Source: SAR86 cluster bacterium
Lineage (GTDB): Bacteria; Pseudomonadota; Gammaproteobacteria; Magnimaribacterales; Magnimaribacteraceae
DNA length: 64,000 nucleotides
NCBI GenBank assembly: GCA_022447065.1
Contig: JAKUUM010000001.1
Location: forward strand, 62,001 to 126,000
Direction of reading: 5' to 3'
In this document: positions 8,992-18,151 of the stretch, piece by piece
Layout of the letters: every line of letters starts with the position of its first letter
How positions within the stretch are numbered: the stretch's first letter is position 1
Position numbers and translations under genes: made by a program
The notes under the pieces: model-generated
Told to the model about the DNA's origin: nothing
Database searches by the model: none
What the model saw: the letters and a program-made list of their open reading frames with translations, nothing else

Positions 8992-11076
8992 CTAAGAATC
9001 CGAGTAATCCAGTCTTGTGCCAATCCATCGGTCGATAAGTGCTCTGGCTTGTGCTTTGTTGTTTTTTGCAATGGCAAACGCTTCTTGTTGTGCGGATTCA
9101 AGAAGATCTGCGTCTCTGATTGGATTGGCTATCTTTAGATTCATAAGACCGGATTGTCTTAAGCCGTGGATATCACCCCCGCCTCGAAGCTCAAGATCTT
9201 TTTCGGCTATCACAAAACCGTCGTTGGTTTCTTCCATGGTTTTGATTCTTTCTTGCGCGAGGGGAGATAGTGGTTCTTTGTAAAGCAGCAGACAATAAGA
9301 GTCCATATCCGCTTTACGCCCAACCCTTCCTCTGAGCTGATGTAGTTGTGCTAATCCCAATCTTTCAGGATTCTCTACAATCATCAAAGTGGCTTCGGGA
9401 ACATCCACACCTACTTCAATTACTGTGGTGCATACCAACAGCTGTATTTCACCTTTTCTAAATTTATTAATGGTCTTGTCCTTCTCTTCTTTTTTAAGTC
9501 GGCCGTGAACTAAACCTACTTTAACTTTGGGAATCTGATTATTTATCTCTTTGTATAGCTCTTCTGCCGCTTGTGCTTCAAGTTCATCAGAATCTTCTAT
9601 AAGGGTACAAACCCAATAGGCTCTTTGCCCTTCAAGACAAACTTGTTCTATACGGCTGATAACTTTTTTTCTCATTGAGTTGGGTCTTGAAGAAGTTTGC
9701 ACAGGAAGTCTTCCCGGCGGGAGTTCATCGATGACAGAAGTGTCTAAGGCACCATACACTGTCATGGCAAGCGTTCTTGGGATTGGAGTAGCCGTCATGA
9801 TGAGTTGGTGAGGACTCAATTCTTTACTTCCTCCTTTCTCGAGCAATGAGAATCTCTGATGCACTCCAAATCTGTGTTGTTCGTCAATGATTGTTAACCC
9901 TATTGCTTGAAAAATTACATTTTTTTGAAAAAGTGTATGCGTTCCAATCATAATATTTGTAGTTCCTTTCTCTAGATCTTCCAATATTCTTTTTCTTTCT
10001 TTTGTTTTAGTAGCTCCTAATAAAAGATCAACTTTAATTCCTAATTTAGAGAACCAGTTAGATATATTTTCATAATGTTGTTCAGCCAGAATCTCAGTAG
10101 GGCACATCAAGGCAGTTTGTAATCCATTTTGACTAGCTTGCAATGCTGCCAGAGCGGCAATAACAGTTTTTCCTGAACCCACATCCCCTTGCAACAACCT
10201 CCGCATGGGAATTTCTTTACAAAAGTCTAATTTAATCTCTTTCCAGACTCTTTCTTGTGCACCAGTGAGGTTAAATCCAAGGGAATTCATGAATTTATCT
10301 TCTTCACTGGAAGGGGACTTCATTGATGGAGCTTTTCTTGATTCTGTTTCTCTTTTCAGCATTCCCGAGCACAAGATATGTGCTACTAACTCTTCTTTTA
10401 TTAATTTTCTTTGAGCAGGATGTTGACCCGACCTTAGCATTTCCAGATCAGTCTCAGTTGGAGGATTGTGAATAAATGCTAAAGCACTTAATAAATCTGC
10501 AAAGTCGTTCTCCTTATCCATCGTCCAACTTTCTTTTAAGAGCTTATTTTGTTGGCAGTAAATAAGAGCTTCTTGAATGATTTTCCTTAAACGGCCTTGC
10601 TGAAGGCCAGAAGTAGAAGGGTAGACAGGAGTTAAGCTATTTTCCATACCTATTTCTTCGTCTTTTGCAAAAACCCGATATTGAGGATGGATCATTTCTT
10701 TTCCTTTTGGACCATGCCTGATAACCCCGAAGCATCTGATCTTGTAACCTTCTTTAAGGGTTTTATGTTGAGCCATTGCGAAATGAAACATTCTCATTGT
10801 CAGCCTACCAGTACCATCGAATATTTCTGTAATTAGCATTCTTTTGCCTCTAAATACAACCGTAGATTTAACTATTTCTCCTTCAATAAGAAGAGGTACT
10901 TCGTATGGAGCATCACCTATAGAAATGAGCTGCGTCCTGTCCTCATATTTATATGGAAGATGGAAGACAGCATCCTCCACTTGTAGGATGCCTAGGATTG
11001 ATAATGATTCAGCTATTTTAGGACCAACACCCCTTATATTTTCAAGAGGATGTAATTTCTGATTGCCTTCAGGCAT
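8992..11076 (-). CDS. recG: ATP-dependent DNA helicase RecG
   Basis: 694 residues (E. coli 693). It remodels stalled replication forks and Holliday junctions. The N-terminal wedge/OB domain covers roughly residues 1-160. The helicase core has Walker A GDVGSGKT at 297-304, the DEQH box (IIDEQHRFG) near 396, TATPIPRTLAMT, and the RecG-type QLRGRVGR motif VI in the C-terminal helicase lobe. The C-terminal TRG-like segment follows. The gene is the last of a recG-ridA-spoT-rpoZ-gmk minus-strand run seen in many gammaproteobacteria (there usually gmk-rpoZ-spoT-ridA-recG in transcription order). Confidence 0.97.
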   Translation of the reverse strand: MPEGNQKLHPLENIRGVGPKIAESLSILGILQVEDAVFHLPYKYEDRTQLISIGDAPYEVPLLIEGEIVKSTVVFRGKRMLITEIFDGTGRLTMRMFHFAMAQHKTLKEGYKIRCFGVIRHGPKGKEMIHPQYRVFAKDEEIGMENSLTPVYPSTSGLQQGRLRKIIQEALIYCQQNKLLKESWTMDKENDFADLLSALAFIHNPPTETDLEMLRSGQHPAQRKLIKEELVAHILCSGMLKRETESRKAPSMKSPSSEEDKFMNSLGFNLTGAQERVWKEIKLDFCKEIPMRRLLQGDVGSGKTVIAALAALQASQNGLQTALMCPTEILAEQHYENISNWFSKLGIKVDLLLGATKTKERKRILEDLEKGTTNIMIGTHTLFQKNVIFQAIGLTIIDEQHRFGVHQRFSLLEKGGSKELSPHQLIMTATPIPRTLAMTVYGALDTSVIDELPPGRLPVQTSSRPNSMRKKVISRIEQVCLEGQRAYWVCTLIEDSDELEAQAAEELYKEINNQIPKVKVGLVHGRLKKEEKDKTINKFRKGEIQLLVCTTVIEVGVDVPEATLMIVENPERLGLAQLHQLRGRVGRKADMDSYCLLLYKEPLSPLAQERIKTMEETNDGFVIAEKDLELRGGGDIHGLRQSGLMNLKIANPIRDADLLESAQQEAFAIAKNNKAQARALIDRWIGTRLDYSDS

Positions 11077-11091
11077 AAATAAATTTGAAGG

Positions 11092-11469
11092 CTAGTCTTG
11101 AACTATTATTCCCTCAATTTCAATTAAAGAGTCTAGAGGTAATTTAGCCACTTGAACGGCAGCTCTTGCAGGATATGGTTCAGTGAAAAATGACCTCATT
11201 ATTTCATTCACTTCAGCAAATACTGATAGATCTGAAAGATATATATTCAGCTTAACAATCTGGTCAGTAGAAGCTCCTGAAGCTTCACATACAGATAAGA
11301 TATTTTTAAAAACCTGCCTTATTTGGTTCTCATTTCCTTCAACTAGTTCCATGGTTTCAGGGTCAATTGGTATCTGCCCAGACATGTAAGTAGTATTGCC
11401 AGAAGTTATTGCTTGTGAGTAAGTTCCTAGTGCCTTAGGTGCATTATTGGTTTCAACTTTTTCTTTCAT
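11092..11469 (-). CDS. ridA: RidA family enamine/imine deaminase
   Basis: 125 residues, full length. It hydrolyses reactive 2-aminoacrylate and related enamines. The family core is seen in YMSGQIPIDPETM, NIYLSDLSVFAEVNEI, and the catalytic Arg102 in YPARAAVQVAKLPLDSLIEIEGI with the partner Glu near 119. It lies between spoT (5-base gap) and recG (15-base gap), its standard position in gammaproteobacteria. Confidence 0.94.
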   Translation of the reverse strand: MKEKVETNNAPKALGTYSQAITSGNTTYMSGQIPIDPETMELVEGNENQIRQVFKNILSVCEASGASTDQIVKLNIYLSDLSVFAEVNEIMRSFFTEPYPARAAVQVAKLPLDSLIEIEGIIVQD

Positions 11470-11474
11470 GGTAA

Positions 11475-13616
11475 TTAGTGCAAGGTTCTAGCTTCTCTCA
11501 TCTCTTGGTCATGGATTCGGTTGATAGATAAGATATTTTTTAATTTCTTAAGTTTTCTTATTACTGAAGCAAGTTGATCTCTTCCTTTGACTTGTAAGGT
11601 AAGAGCAAACTCTACATGCCCCAAGTCAAGCTCTTGTGTTCGAATGGATTCAATATTTGTGGCTGAATTTGTAATGGTTGAAGCCATAGTAGCAAGTAAT
11701 CCGGGCTCATCAGAGGCAAGGATTTTTATATCGGTAGAAAATTCTCTTTCTAACTCTTCATGCCAATCAATAGGAAAACATTGAGTTGGATCTTCTCTTA
11801 CCGAAAGAATATTTTTACATCTTTCTTGGTGGACAACTAAACCACTTTTAGTGAAATGTCCTATAACAGAATCTCCAGGAATGGGTTTACAACAAGTAGC
11901 ATAATTTACTACCAATCCTTCAGTTCCTGTAATTTCTAGAGCTGGAGTTGAATCACTCTCGTCTTTCGTTTCTTTATCAAGAAAACTAGTAATTTGTCTA
12001 GCAACAACATTACCTACTCTCTTTCCTAGACCTATTTCTTCAAGTAATTTATTAAGACTTCTTACACCTAAGGCATCTAATGCTTTTCTCAACTCTTCTT
12101 TATCAAGATGTCTCAACTTTACATTTAAAGAACCAAGGGATTGGTCTAATAATTTTTTCCCTAATTTTCTTGCTTCAGAAGTTCTTAGGTTGCTCAAATA
12201 GTTACTAATACTATTTCTTGCTCTAGAAGTCACTGCAAAATTTAGCCATGCTGGGGAAGTTTGTGGGAATTTATCTCTTAATATTTCCACTGTCTGACCA
12301 CTTTCTAAAGGAACGCTAAGCGGTGCCAGTCTTCTATTAATTCTACATGCCCTACAGTGGTGTCCTATGTCTGTATGTACTGCATATGCAAAATCAATTG
12401 CTGTAGAACCAGCTGATAACTGAATTATTTCGCCTACAGGGGTAAAAACATAAATTTCATCAGGAAAAATATCTGTTTTAACCGACTCAATAAAATCTTC
12501 AGAAGACTCAAAGTTATCTCTCATTTCCAGGAGGTCGGCTACCCATCTTCTAGCCTTCTTTTGTGGATTAGTTTCAGTTTCTTCACCCATTTTATAAAGC
12601 CAGTGTGAAGCAATTCCATTTTCAGCCATTTCATTCATTTCTTCAGTTTTTATTTGAATCTCTATTGGTTGGCCGTCAAGTCCTACCACCCCAGTATGTA
12701 TGGACTGGTATCCATTAGATTTAGGTATGGAAATGTAATCCTTAAATCTACCTTCAATAGGTTTAAAGATACTGTGAACCACTCCTAAAGTTTTGTAACA
12801 GTTATCGGAGCTATCGACAATTAGCTTAAAAGCGCATATATCCATAATTTCTTCAAACGATCTTCCGTTTTCTTTCATTTTCCTGTATACGCTATGTACG
12901 TGTTTCTCTCTTCCTTCAACGTAAGCCGGTATTCCTTGGTCCACTAATTTTTTTTCAAGAGTTCTTTTAATTTTCTTTAATAATCTTTTCTGACTTCCTC
13001 TATTTTTCTTTAAAGCTGCTCTCAGACTTTTGTATCTCATCGGATAGATAACTTTAAAAGACAAATCTTCAAGCTCTCTATAAACGTTATTCATTCCTAT
13101 TCTGTGCGACAAAGGAGCATAAATTTCTAATGTCTCTTTTGCAATACGCTTTTGTTTTTCCATATCTAGATATTCTATGGTTCTCATGTTATGCAATCGG
13201 TCAGCTAGCTTTACAACTATTACTCTAATGTCTTTCGCCATAGCAAGAATCATTTTTTGAAAGTTTTCTGCGTTAGCTTCAGTTCTGGAAGTAGTGCTTA
13301 ATTGATCCAACTTGCTAACTCCATCTACTAAATTAGCCACATTTTTATTAAATTCTTGCTCAATGACTTTCTTGGGGATTCCGCAATCCTCTATAACATC
13401 ATGAAGCATAGCTGCCGAAAGACTATCCTCATCCATATGAAATGAACTCAAAATGTTTGCCACTGCTATTGGGTGGCTAACATAAGGGTCACCACTAGTT
13501 CTGTACTGACCTGAGTGAGCCTTATTAGCAAATTCATAAGCTTTATTGACTTGCTCTATCTGTTTAGGTTCCAGATAGTCAGATAGTTTTTCTGATAATG
13601 CCTCTATTGATTCCAT
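11475..13616 (-). CDS. spoT: Bifunctional (p)ppGpp synthetase/hydrolase SpoT
   Basis: 713 residues (E. coli SpoT 702). The HD hydrolase domain is intact: H48, and H72-D73 in LHDVIEDC, with RLHNMRTIEY downstream. The synthetase domain contains SIPKSNGYQSIHTGV near residue 300. A TGS domain (VFTPVGEIIQLSAGSTAIDFAYAVHT) lies around 390-415 and an ACT domain occupies about 640-713. No relA homologue is visible in this window, so this enzyme may make as well as degrade the alarmone. It is followed upstream by rpoZ and gmk. Confidence 0.97.
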   Translation of the reverse strand: MESIEALSEKLSDYLEPKQIEQVNKAYEFANKAHSGQYRTSGDPYVSHPIAVANILSSFHMDEDSLSAAMLHDVIEDCGIPKKVIEQEFNKNVANLVDGVSKLDQLSTTSRTEANAENFQKMILAMAKDIRVIVVKLADRLHNMRTIEYLDMEKQKRIAKETLEIYAPLSHRIGMNNVYRELEDLSFKVIYPMRYKSLRAALKKNRGSQKRLLKKIKRTLEKKLVDQGIPAYVEGREKHVHSVYRKMKENGRSFEEIMDICAFKLIVDSSDNCYKTLGVVHSIFKPIEGRFKDYISIPKSNGYQSIHTGVVGLDGQPIEIQIKTEEMNEMAENGIASHWLYKMGEETETNPQKKARRWVADLLEMRDNFESSEDFIESVKTDIFPDEIYVFTPVGEIIQLSAGSTAIDFAYAVHTDIGHHCRACRINRRLAPLSVPLESGQTVEILRDKFPQTSPAWLNFAVTSRARNSISNYLSNLRTSEARKLGKKLLDQSLGSLNVKLRHLDKEELRKALDALGVRSLNKLLEEIGLGKRVGNVVARQITSFLDKETKDESDSTPALEITGTEGLVVNYATCCKPIPGDSVIGHFTKSGLVVHQERCKNILSVREDPTQCFPIDWHEELEREFSTDIKILASDEPGLLATMASTITNSATNIESIRTQELDLGHVEFALTLQVKGRDQLASVIRKLKKLKNILSINRIHDQEMREARTLH

Positions 13617-13673
13617 AGAAATTAAAAACTTTTGGTCTATTGTGACCTAAAGACTGAATAATTAAAGCTAATA

Positions 13674-13946
13674 TTATTCTTCAGGGAGGTCTTCTGCAGC
13701 AAGTTCTTCAGAAAACTCATCTTCAAGATCTGCTATGTCTACTGTAAGGTCGTTTATGTTGTCTAAGGTGACCGTTCCCGCTTCTATCTCCCTCAAAGCC
13801 ATAACTGTAGCCTTATCATTCTCCCATTCGAGGGTAGCTCTTCTACCGCCAGTAGCTAATTGCCTAGCCCTTTTTGAAGCCAAAAGGACCAGATCGTACC
13901 TAGTGGGTACTCTATCTAGACAATCTTCAACTGTGACTCTAGCCAT
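13674..13946 (-). CDS. rpoZ: RNA polymerase omega subunit
   Basis: 90 residues (E. coli 91). It begins [30 protein letters not shown], the conserved omega segment that wraps the beta-prime C-terminus, and contains [22 protein letters not shown]. The acidic tail [18 protein letters not shown] is longer in charge than most. It sits between gmk and spoT as in E. coli. Confidence 0.97.
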   Translation of the reverse strand: MARVTVEDCLDRVPTRYDLVLLASKRARQLATGGRRATLEWENDKATVMALREIEAGTVTLDNINDLTVDIADLEDEFSEELAAEDLPEE

Positions 13947-13995
13947 AATATTGTGAATTCAATAAAATCAACCGCGCATTTTACAGGATATTTAT

Positions 13996-14613
13996 CTATT
14001 CTTCCAATAAGACCTGGAGATGACTTTTTACAATAGCTTTCCTTTCTTTCGGTAATTCTTTATTTTGCCTAACTATATATTTCAAGTCCCGTAAGGCCTT
14101 CTCAAATTCATCATTTACAACAAGAAAATCAAAACTTTGTCCCTGTTCTATTTCTTTTTTAGCCTCAGCTAATCTCTTTTCTATCACGACCTTTTTATCA
14201 AGGTCTCTTTCAATTAACCTTAACTCTAAATCCTTATAAGAAGGAGGGAGAATAAAAATAGTTACCGCACTTGGGTAAGCTGATTTAACTTGAACAGCTC
14301 CCTGCCAATCAAGCTCGAGAAGAATGTTCTTTCCTTCTTTTAATAGTTCTTCAACCCAGGATTTACTAGTACCGTAAAAATTTCCAAAAACTTCTGCATG
14401 TTCTAAAAAATCTTTGTTTTCGAGCATTCGTTCAAACTCTTTTTTATCGATAAAAAGATATGACTCACCATCTTTTTCATTAATTCTTTTTTTTCTAGTC
14501 GTGTATGAAATACTCAGATTAAATTTCATATCCGTTGAATCTTTTAATAAAGCTTCTATCAGTGAAGTTTTACCAGTACCTGAAGGGGCTGCGATTACTA
14601 TAAGTTTTGCCAT
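13996..14613 (-). CDS. gmk: Guanylate kinase
   Basis: 205 residues (E. coli 207). It phosphorylates GMP to GDP. P-loop APSGTGKTSLIEAL is near residues 8-21. The GMP-binding segment SISYTTRKKRINEKDGESYLF follows at about 35-55, and LELDWQGAVQVK is the family signature. It is divergent from pyrE and is the first gene of the run toward recG. Confidence 0.97.
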   Translation of the reverse strand: MAKLIVIAAPSGTGKTSLIEALLKDSTDMKFNLSISYTTRKKRINEKDGESYLFIDKKEFERMLENKDFLEHAEVFGNFYGTSKSWVEELLKEGKNILLELDWQGAVQVKSAYPSAVTIFILPPSYKDLELRLIERDLDKKVVIEKRLAEAKKEIEQGQSFDFLVVNDEFEKALRDLKYIVRQNKELPKERKAIVKSHLQVLLEE

Positions 14614-14704
14614 CTTTTCTTAAAATGAGGTTATTCTAGGAGAGAAGCAATTACAATACTTAGGTAAGATAATTAAATTTTAGAAGGTCCCTATAGTAAA
14701 GCTA

Positions 14705-15334
14705 ATGGTTAATAAACAAACAGAGTTTTTGGAGTTAGCAGTTAAAGTGAAGGCTCTTTTGTTTGGTAATTTTATCCTGAAGTCCGGTAGAGAAAGCCTT
14801 TATTTTTTTAATATTTCTGCTTTTCTTGAATCAGGATATCTTTCAGATTTAGCTGATTTATATAGCCAGGAAATTATTGAATCAGAGATAGAATTCGATG
14901 TTATTTTTGGACCGGCTTACAAAGGTATTCCCTTGGCAGCAGCAGTGGTAACAAAACTTAGCCAACTACTATCCAAACCCATTTCGTTATGTTTCGATCG
15001 CAAAGAAAAAAAAGACCATGGTGAAGGTGGAAAATTAGTCGGTACGGTGAAAAATAAGAAGGTTCTGATTATCGATGATGTGCTTACTGCAGGAACTGCT
15101 CTCAAGAATTCAATTAATCTGGTAAAAGAAGCAGAAGGAGTTGTTTCAGCTGCAATTGTAGCTTTGGACCGCCAAGAGATGGAAGAAGGCCAACAAGTCA
15201 GCATAAGGTTAGAAGAACTTCTAAAGATACCAATCTATTCTATTTCCAATTTAGAAAATTTGATTTCTTTCTTGGAAAGTTCAGATAAAAACAAAGATGT
15301 AGCTGAAAGGTTAAAGTCTTCCTTAAAAAAATAA
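14705..15334 (+). CDS. pyrE: Orotate phosphoribosyltransferase
   Basis: 209 residues (E. coli 213). It makes OMP from orotate and PRPP. The PRPP-binding motif VLIIDDVLTAGTA is at 120-132. The active-site loop RKEKKDHGEGGKLVG is at 99-113, and the N-terminal FILKSGRESLYFFNI segment is conserved. The stop TAA shares a base with the ATG of the following 51-codon ORF. Confidence 0.96.
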   Translation: MVNKQTEFLELAVKVKALLFGNFILKSGRESLYFFNISAFLESGYLSDLADLYSQEIIESEIEFDVIFGPAYKGIPLAAAVVTKLSQLLSKPISLCFDRKEKKDHGEGGKLVGTVKNKKVLIIDDVLTAGTALKNSINLVKEAEGVVSAAIVALDRQEMEEGQQVSIRLEELLKIPIYSISNLENLISFLESSDKNKDVAERLKSSLKK

Positions 15335-15489
15335 TGTTGTTCACAGGCATTGTTCAATCTCAAGGCAATATACCAACGGCTACACTCATAAAAGAGGGAG
15401 CTACACTTAATTTAGAGGTGGATCAAACTATAATGTCTCTGTATGAAAAAGAAATGAAAGTATTAAAAATAATTGGAGTTGAGAAATGA
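15334..15489 (+). CDS. 51-codon ORF, possible internally deleted ribE remnant
   Basis: 51 codons exactly filling the pyrE-amidohydrolase gap: it starts in a TAATG junction with pyrE and ends in an ATGA junction with the next gene. The first residues, MLFTGIVQS, match the invariant start of the riboflavin synthase alpha chain (MFTGIVQ). The latter half (EGATLNLEVDQTIMSLYEKEM) resembles the tail of that enzyme, where a LGxxVNIEVD strand precedes the last helix. About 150 residues of the lumazine-binding repeats would be missing, so it cannot be an active synthase. Either it is a remnant still carried as a translational coupler, or an unrelated small protein with a chance resemblance. Confidence 0.5.
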   Translation: MLFTGIVQSQGNIPTATLIKEGATLNLEVDQTIMSLYEKEMKVLKIIGVEK

Positions 15490-16868
15490 AGAATTTGTTA
15501 TTTATTATTTTTTTTGTAACTTCTTGTTTTCACATGCTAAGTTCTGAAGAAGCTAAAGCATTCCAGTCAACATATGAACCAAATGATAGTGGGGACATTT
15601 TTATAGAGGACGCCCGAATTCTTACTGGCACAGGAAAAGAAATTCTAAAAGGGAGCATTTTAATATCTTCTAATAAGATAAAAGCAATTGGAGAAAATTT
15701 AAGTAAACCTACCGGAGCTACAGTTATCAATGCTAATGGAAAGTGGGTAACACCCGGAATAATTGATATACATTCCCATATGGGGGTATATTCAGCTCCA
15801 AGTCTTCGATCAAGCTCTGATGGCAACGAGGCCACTAGTCCTGTTACTGCTCACGTTTGGGCAGAGCATTCTGTTTGGACGCAAGACCCTCAAATGCCAC
15901 TTGCTTTAAAAGGTGGTGTCACAACATTTCACGTATTACCTGGATCTGCAAACTTGATTGGTGGAAGAGGAGTCACTCTTAAAAACATATGGTCTAGAAC
16001 TGTACAAGGTATGAAATTTCCGGGAGCACCGTATACGCTAAAAATGGCTTGTGGAGAAAATCCTAAGAGGGTTTATGGTGGAAAAAACAGCGAGCCATCA
16101 ACTCGTATGGGTAATGTAGCAGGATACCGAAAAGCCTGGATAAACGCCCAAGATTATCAGAATAAATTAAAAGAATACGAATCAAAGTCAGATGAGGCTA
16201 AAGAATTAGAGTATGCACCTAGCAGGGATTTAGAATTAGAAACTCTAGTTGGCGTATTGGATGGAGAAATCTTAATACAAAACCACTGTTACCGAGGTGA
16301 AGAAATGGCCGTTATGTTGGATATAGCTAGGGAGTTTGGTTATAAGGTAACAGCTTTTCACCATGCAATAGAGGCTTATAAAGTGGCTGACATTTTAGCT
16401 GATAATGGGGTCTGTGCAGCCATGTGGGCTGATTGGTGGGGTTTCAAACACGAAGCGTTTGATATGGTTTGGGAGAATGCAGCAATAGTTGATCAAGCGA
16501 ATGGAGGAGAAGGCTGCGCAATAATCCACTCAGATTCTTCAGTTGGAATCCAACGACTTAACCAAGAAGCTGCTAAAGCGATGGCAGCAGGAAATAGAGC
16601 AGGGTTTGACATACCTAGATCAAGAGCTATCAAATGGATTACCTTGAATCCAGCTAAAGCTCTAGGCATTTCAGATAAAGTAGGATCCTTAGAATTAGAA
16701 AAGATGGCCGATATAGTGATATGGGATGGAGATCCTTTTAGTGTTTATTCCAAAGCCGAAAAGGTCTTTGTAGACGGCTTGTTGCTCTACGATAAAGATG
16801 ATCCATCTACACCAAAAGCCACTGACTTTGAATTAGGTATTATCAATTCTCAAGAAAATAGGTTATGA
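15486..16868 (+). CDS. Exported metal-dependent amidohydrolase (imidazolonepropionase-like)
   Basis: 460 residues with an N-terminal hydrophobic signal. The residues V-T-S-C at 11-14 fit a lipobox, and an alternative signal-peptidase-I site AKA-F lies near residue 25. The metal site start GIIDIHSHMG is at 91-100 (H96, H98). Further His and Asp ligands are plausible in IQNHCYRG, TAFHHAIEAY and AIIHSDSS. A C-terminal KMADIVIWDGDPF segment is typical of the composite domain of this superfamily. The substrate is unknown, probably a cyclic amide or peptide in the periplasm. It overlaps the next, related gene by ATGA. Confidence 0.82.
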   Translation: MKNLLFIIFFVTSCFHMLSSEEAKAFQSTYEPNDSGDIFIEDARILTGTGKEILKGSILISSNKIKAIGENLSKPTGATVINANGKWVTPGIIDIHSHMGVYSAPSLRSSSDGNEATSPVTAHVWAEHSVWTQDPQMPLALKGGVTTFHVLPGSANLIGGRGVTLKNIWSRTVQGMKFPGAPYTLKMACGENPKRVYGGKNSEPSTRMGNVAGYRKAWINAQDYQNKLKEYESKSDEAKELEYAPSRDLELETLVGVLDGEILIQNHCYRGEEMAVMLDIAREFGYKVTAFHHAIEAYKVADILADNGVCAAMWADWWGFKHEAFDMVWENAAIVDQANGGEGCAIIHSDSSVGIQRLNQEAAKAMAAGNRAGFDIPRSRAIKWITLNPAKALGISDKVGSLELEKMADIVIWDGDPFSVYSKAEKVFVDGLLLYDKDDPSTPKATDFELGIINSQENRL

Positions 16869-18151
16869 AAATGAATAAAAAAATCCTTATAAGTTTATTT
16901 AGTTTCTTTATGTCCTTTTATTCTTTTTCTGAAGAATTACTTTTAAAGAACGCAAAAATACATACTGCAACAGATAAAGGCACTTTAGAAACTGCTGATC
17001 TTCTAATAAGAAATGGATTAATAGTCAGAATAGGGAAGAATCTAAGTTCTTATCAAGCACAAGTAGAAGACCTTTCTGGCAAAGTTATTTCTCCAGGTTT
17101 AATTGCTCCTCATTCACAATTGGGGATAGTAGAAATAGAGCTTATTCCAGAAACAAGAGACGATAGATCAGAGATTTACTCTGCCGGTTTAAATATTGAT
17201 TCAGCATTTAATCCCTCTTCTACTTTAATTCCTTACAATCTGACAGGAGGAATAACCCTAAGCTTAACGACTCCAAGCTCTTCTGGTTTATTTTCAGGAC
17301 TAACATCAGTGTTTTCGTTATCGGGTTCATTAGAAGAAAGCCTGATTGCATCAAATGTTGCTTTAACAGCTAACATAAATGGTGGGGAAGACTCAAAAGC
17401 AGCAAAGATTCTTCTTTTAGAAGATTCTTTAGATTTAGCATCTATAACTGATTTTGGTTTATCTCCTTTCATCACAAAAGGTGAAGTTAAAAATGCTTTA
17501 ACAAGAAATACCAAAAGTAATTATTACGAGATTTTTAAATCTTTTTTACCAGCAGATGTTTATTATTCTGCCAGAGATTTAATGGCATTGAAGAAGGTTC
17601 TTAATAGAGAAATACCTTTAGTTATCCAAGCTAATAGGGCTTCTGACATCCTTGCCTTAATAGACCTATCAAAAAGAAAAAATATAAAACTAGTGATACA
17701 AGGAGCTGCTGAAGGTTGGCGAGTGTCTAAACAATTGTCTGAAGCTAAGATCCCAGTAATCCTTCGACCCATCGACAACATTCCACATTCCTTTAATGAA
17801 TTGGGTGCCAGACTGGATAACGCCTCTTTATTACATAAAGCGGGTGTACAAATACTCATTGGCTCTCATGAAACTCATAACGCCTATTTAAGCAGGCAAG
17901 GGGCTGGGATTGCAGTTTCTTACGGCCTTCCTTGGCAAGAGGCCTTAAAGGGGCTCACAAAAAACATAGCAGATGTTTTCAATTTAGATAAAAGGGGCTC
18001 TATTAAGGAAGGTTATATTGCAGACTTAGTTGTTTGGAATGGAGATCCTTTAGAGGTTACTTCTTTTGTTGAAGGTGTATATTTGTCTGGGAAGAAAGTG
18101 CCTGTAAAGAACAGATCAATGAAACTAAAAGATAGATATCTAGATAATTAA
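16865..18151 (+). CDS. Exported amidohydrolase-like protein lacking one metal-ligand His
   Basis: 428 residues beginning with a signal peptide (ILISLFSFFMSFYSFSEE). It is a paralogue of the preceding gene: same start of the beta-sandwich (LLLKNAKIHTATDKGTLE), same C-terminal GYIADLVVWNGDPLEV. Where the active enzyme has H-x-H, this one has PHSQLG (H83-S84-Q85), so one metal ligand is replaced by Gln. The motif LGIVEIELIPETRDDRSE follows. This suggests an altered or lost metal site and a role as partner of the first protein, which is inference. ATGA overlap with its neighbour means co-translation. A second ATG two codons in is an equally likely start. Confidence 0.8.
   Translation: MKMNKKILISLFSFFMSFYSFSEELLLKNAKIHTATDKGTLETADLLIRNGLIVRIGKNLSSYQAQVEDLSGKVISPGLIAPHSQLGIVEIELIPETRDDRSEIYSAGLNIDSAFNPSSTLIPYNLTGGITLSLTTPSSSGLFSGLTSVFSLSGSLEESLIASNVALTANINGGEDSKAAKILLLEDSLDLASITDFGLSPFITKGEVKNALTRNTKSNYYEIFKSFLPADVYYSARDLMALKKVLNREIPLVIQANRASDILALIDLSKRKNIKLVIQGAAEGWRVSKQLSEAKIPVILRPIDNIPHSFNELGARLDNASLLHKAGVQILIGSHETHNAYLSRQGAGIAVSYGLPWQEALKGLTKNIADVFNLDKRGSIKEGYIADLVVWNGDPLEVTSFVEGVYLSGKKVPVKNRSMKLKDRYLDN

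Noticed and set aside
8880-9101. Possible 73-codon minus-strand gene in the recG 3' region
   Set aside because: It overlaps the end of recG in another frame, has no recognisable domain and an odd composition, so it reads as a shadow of the coding sequence.
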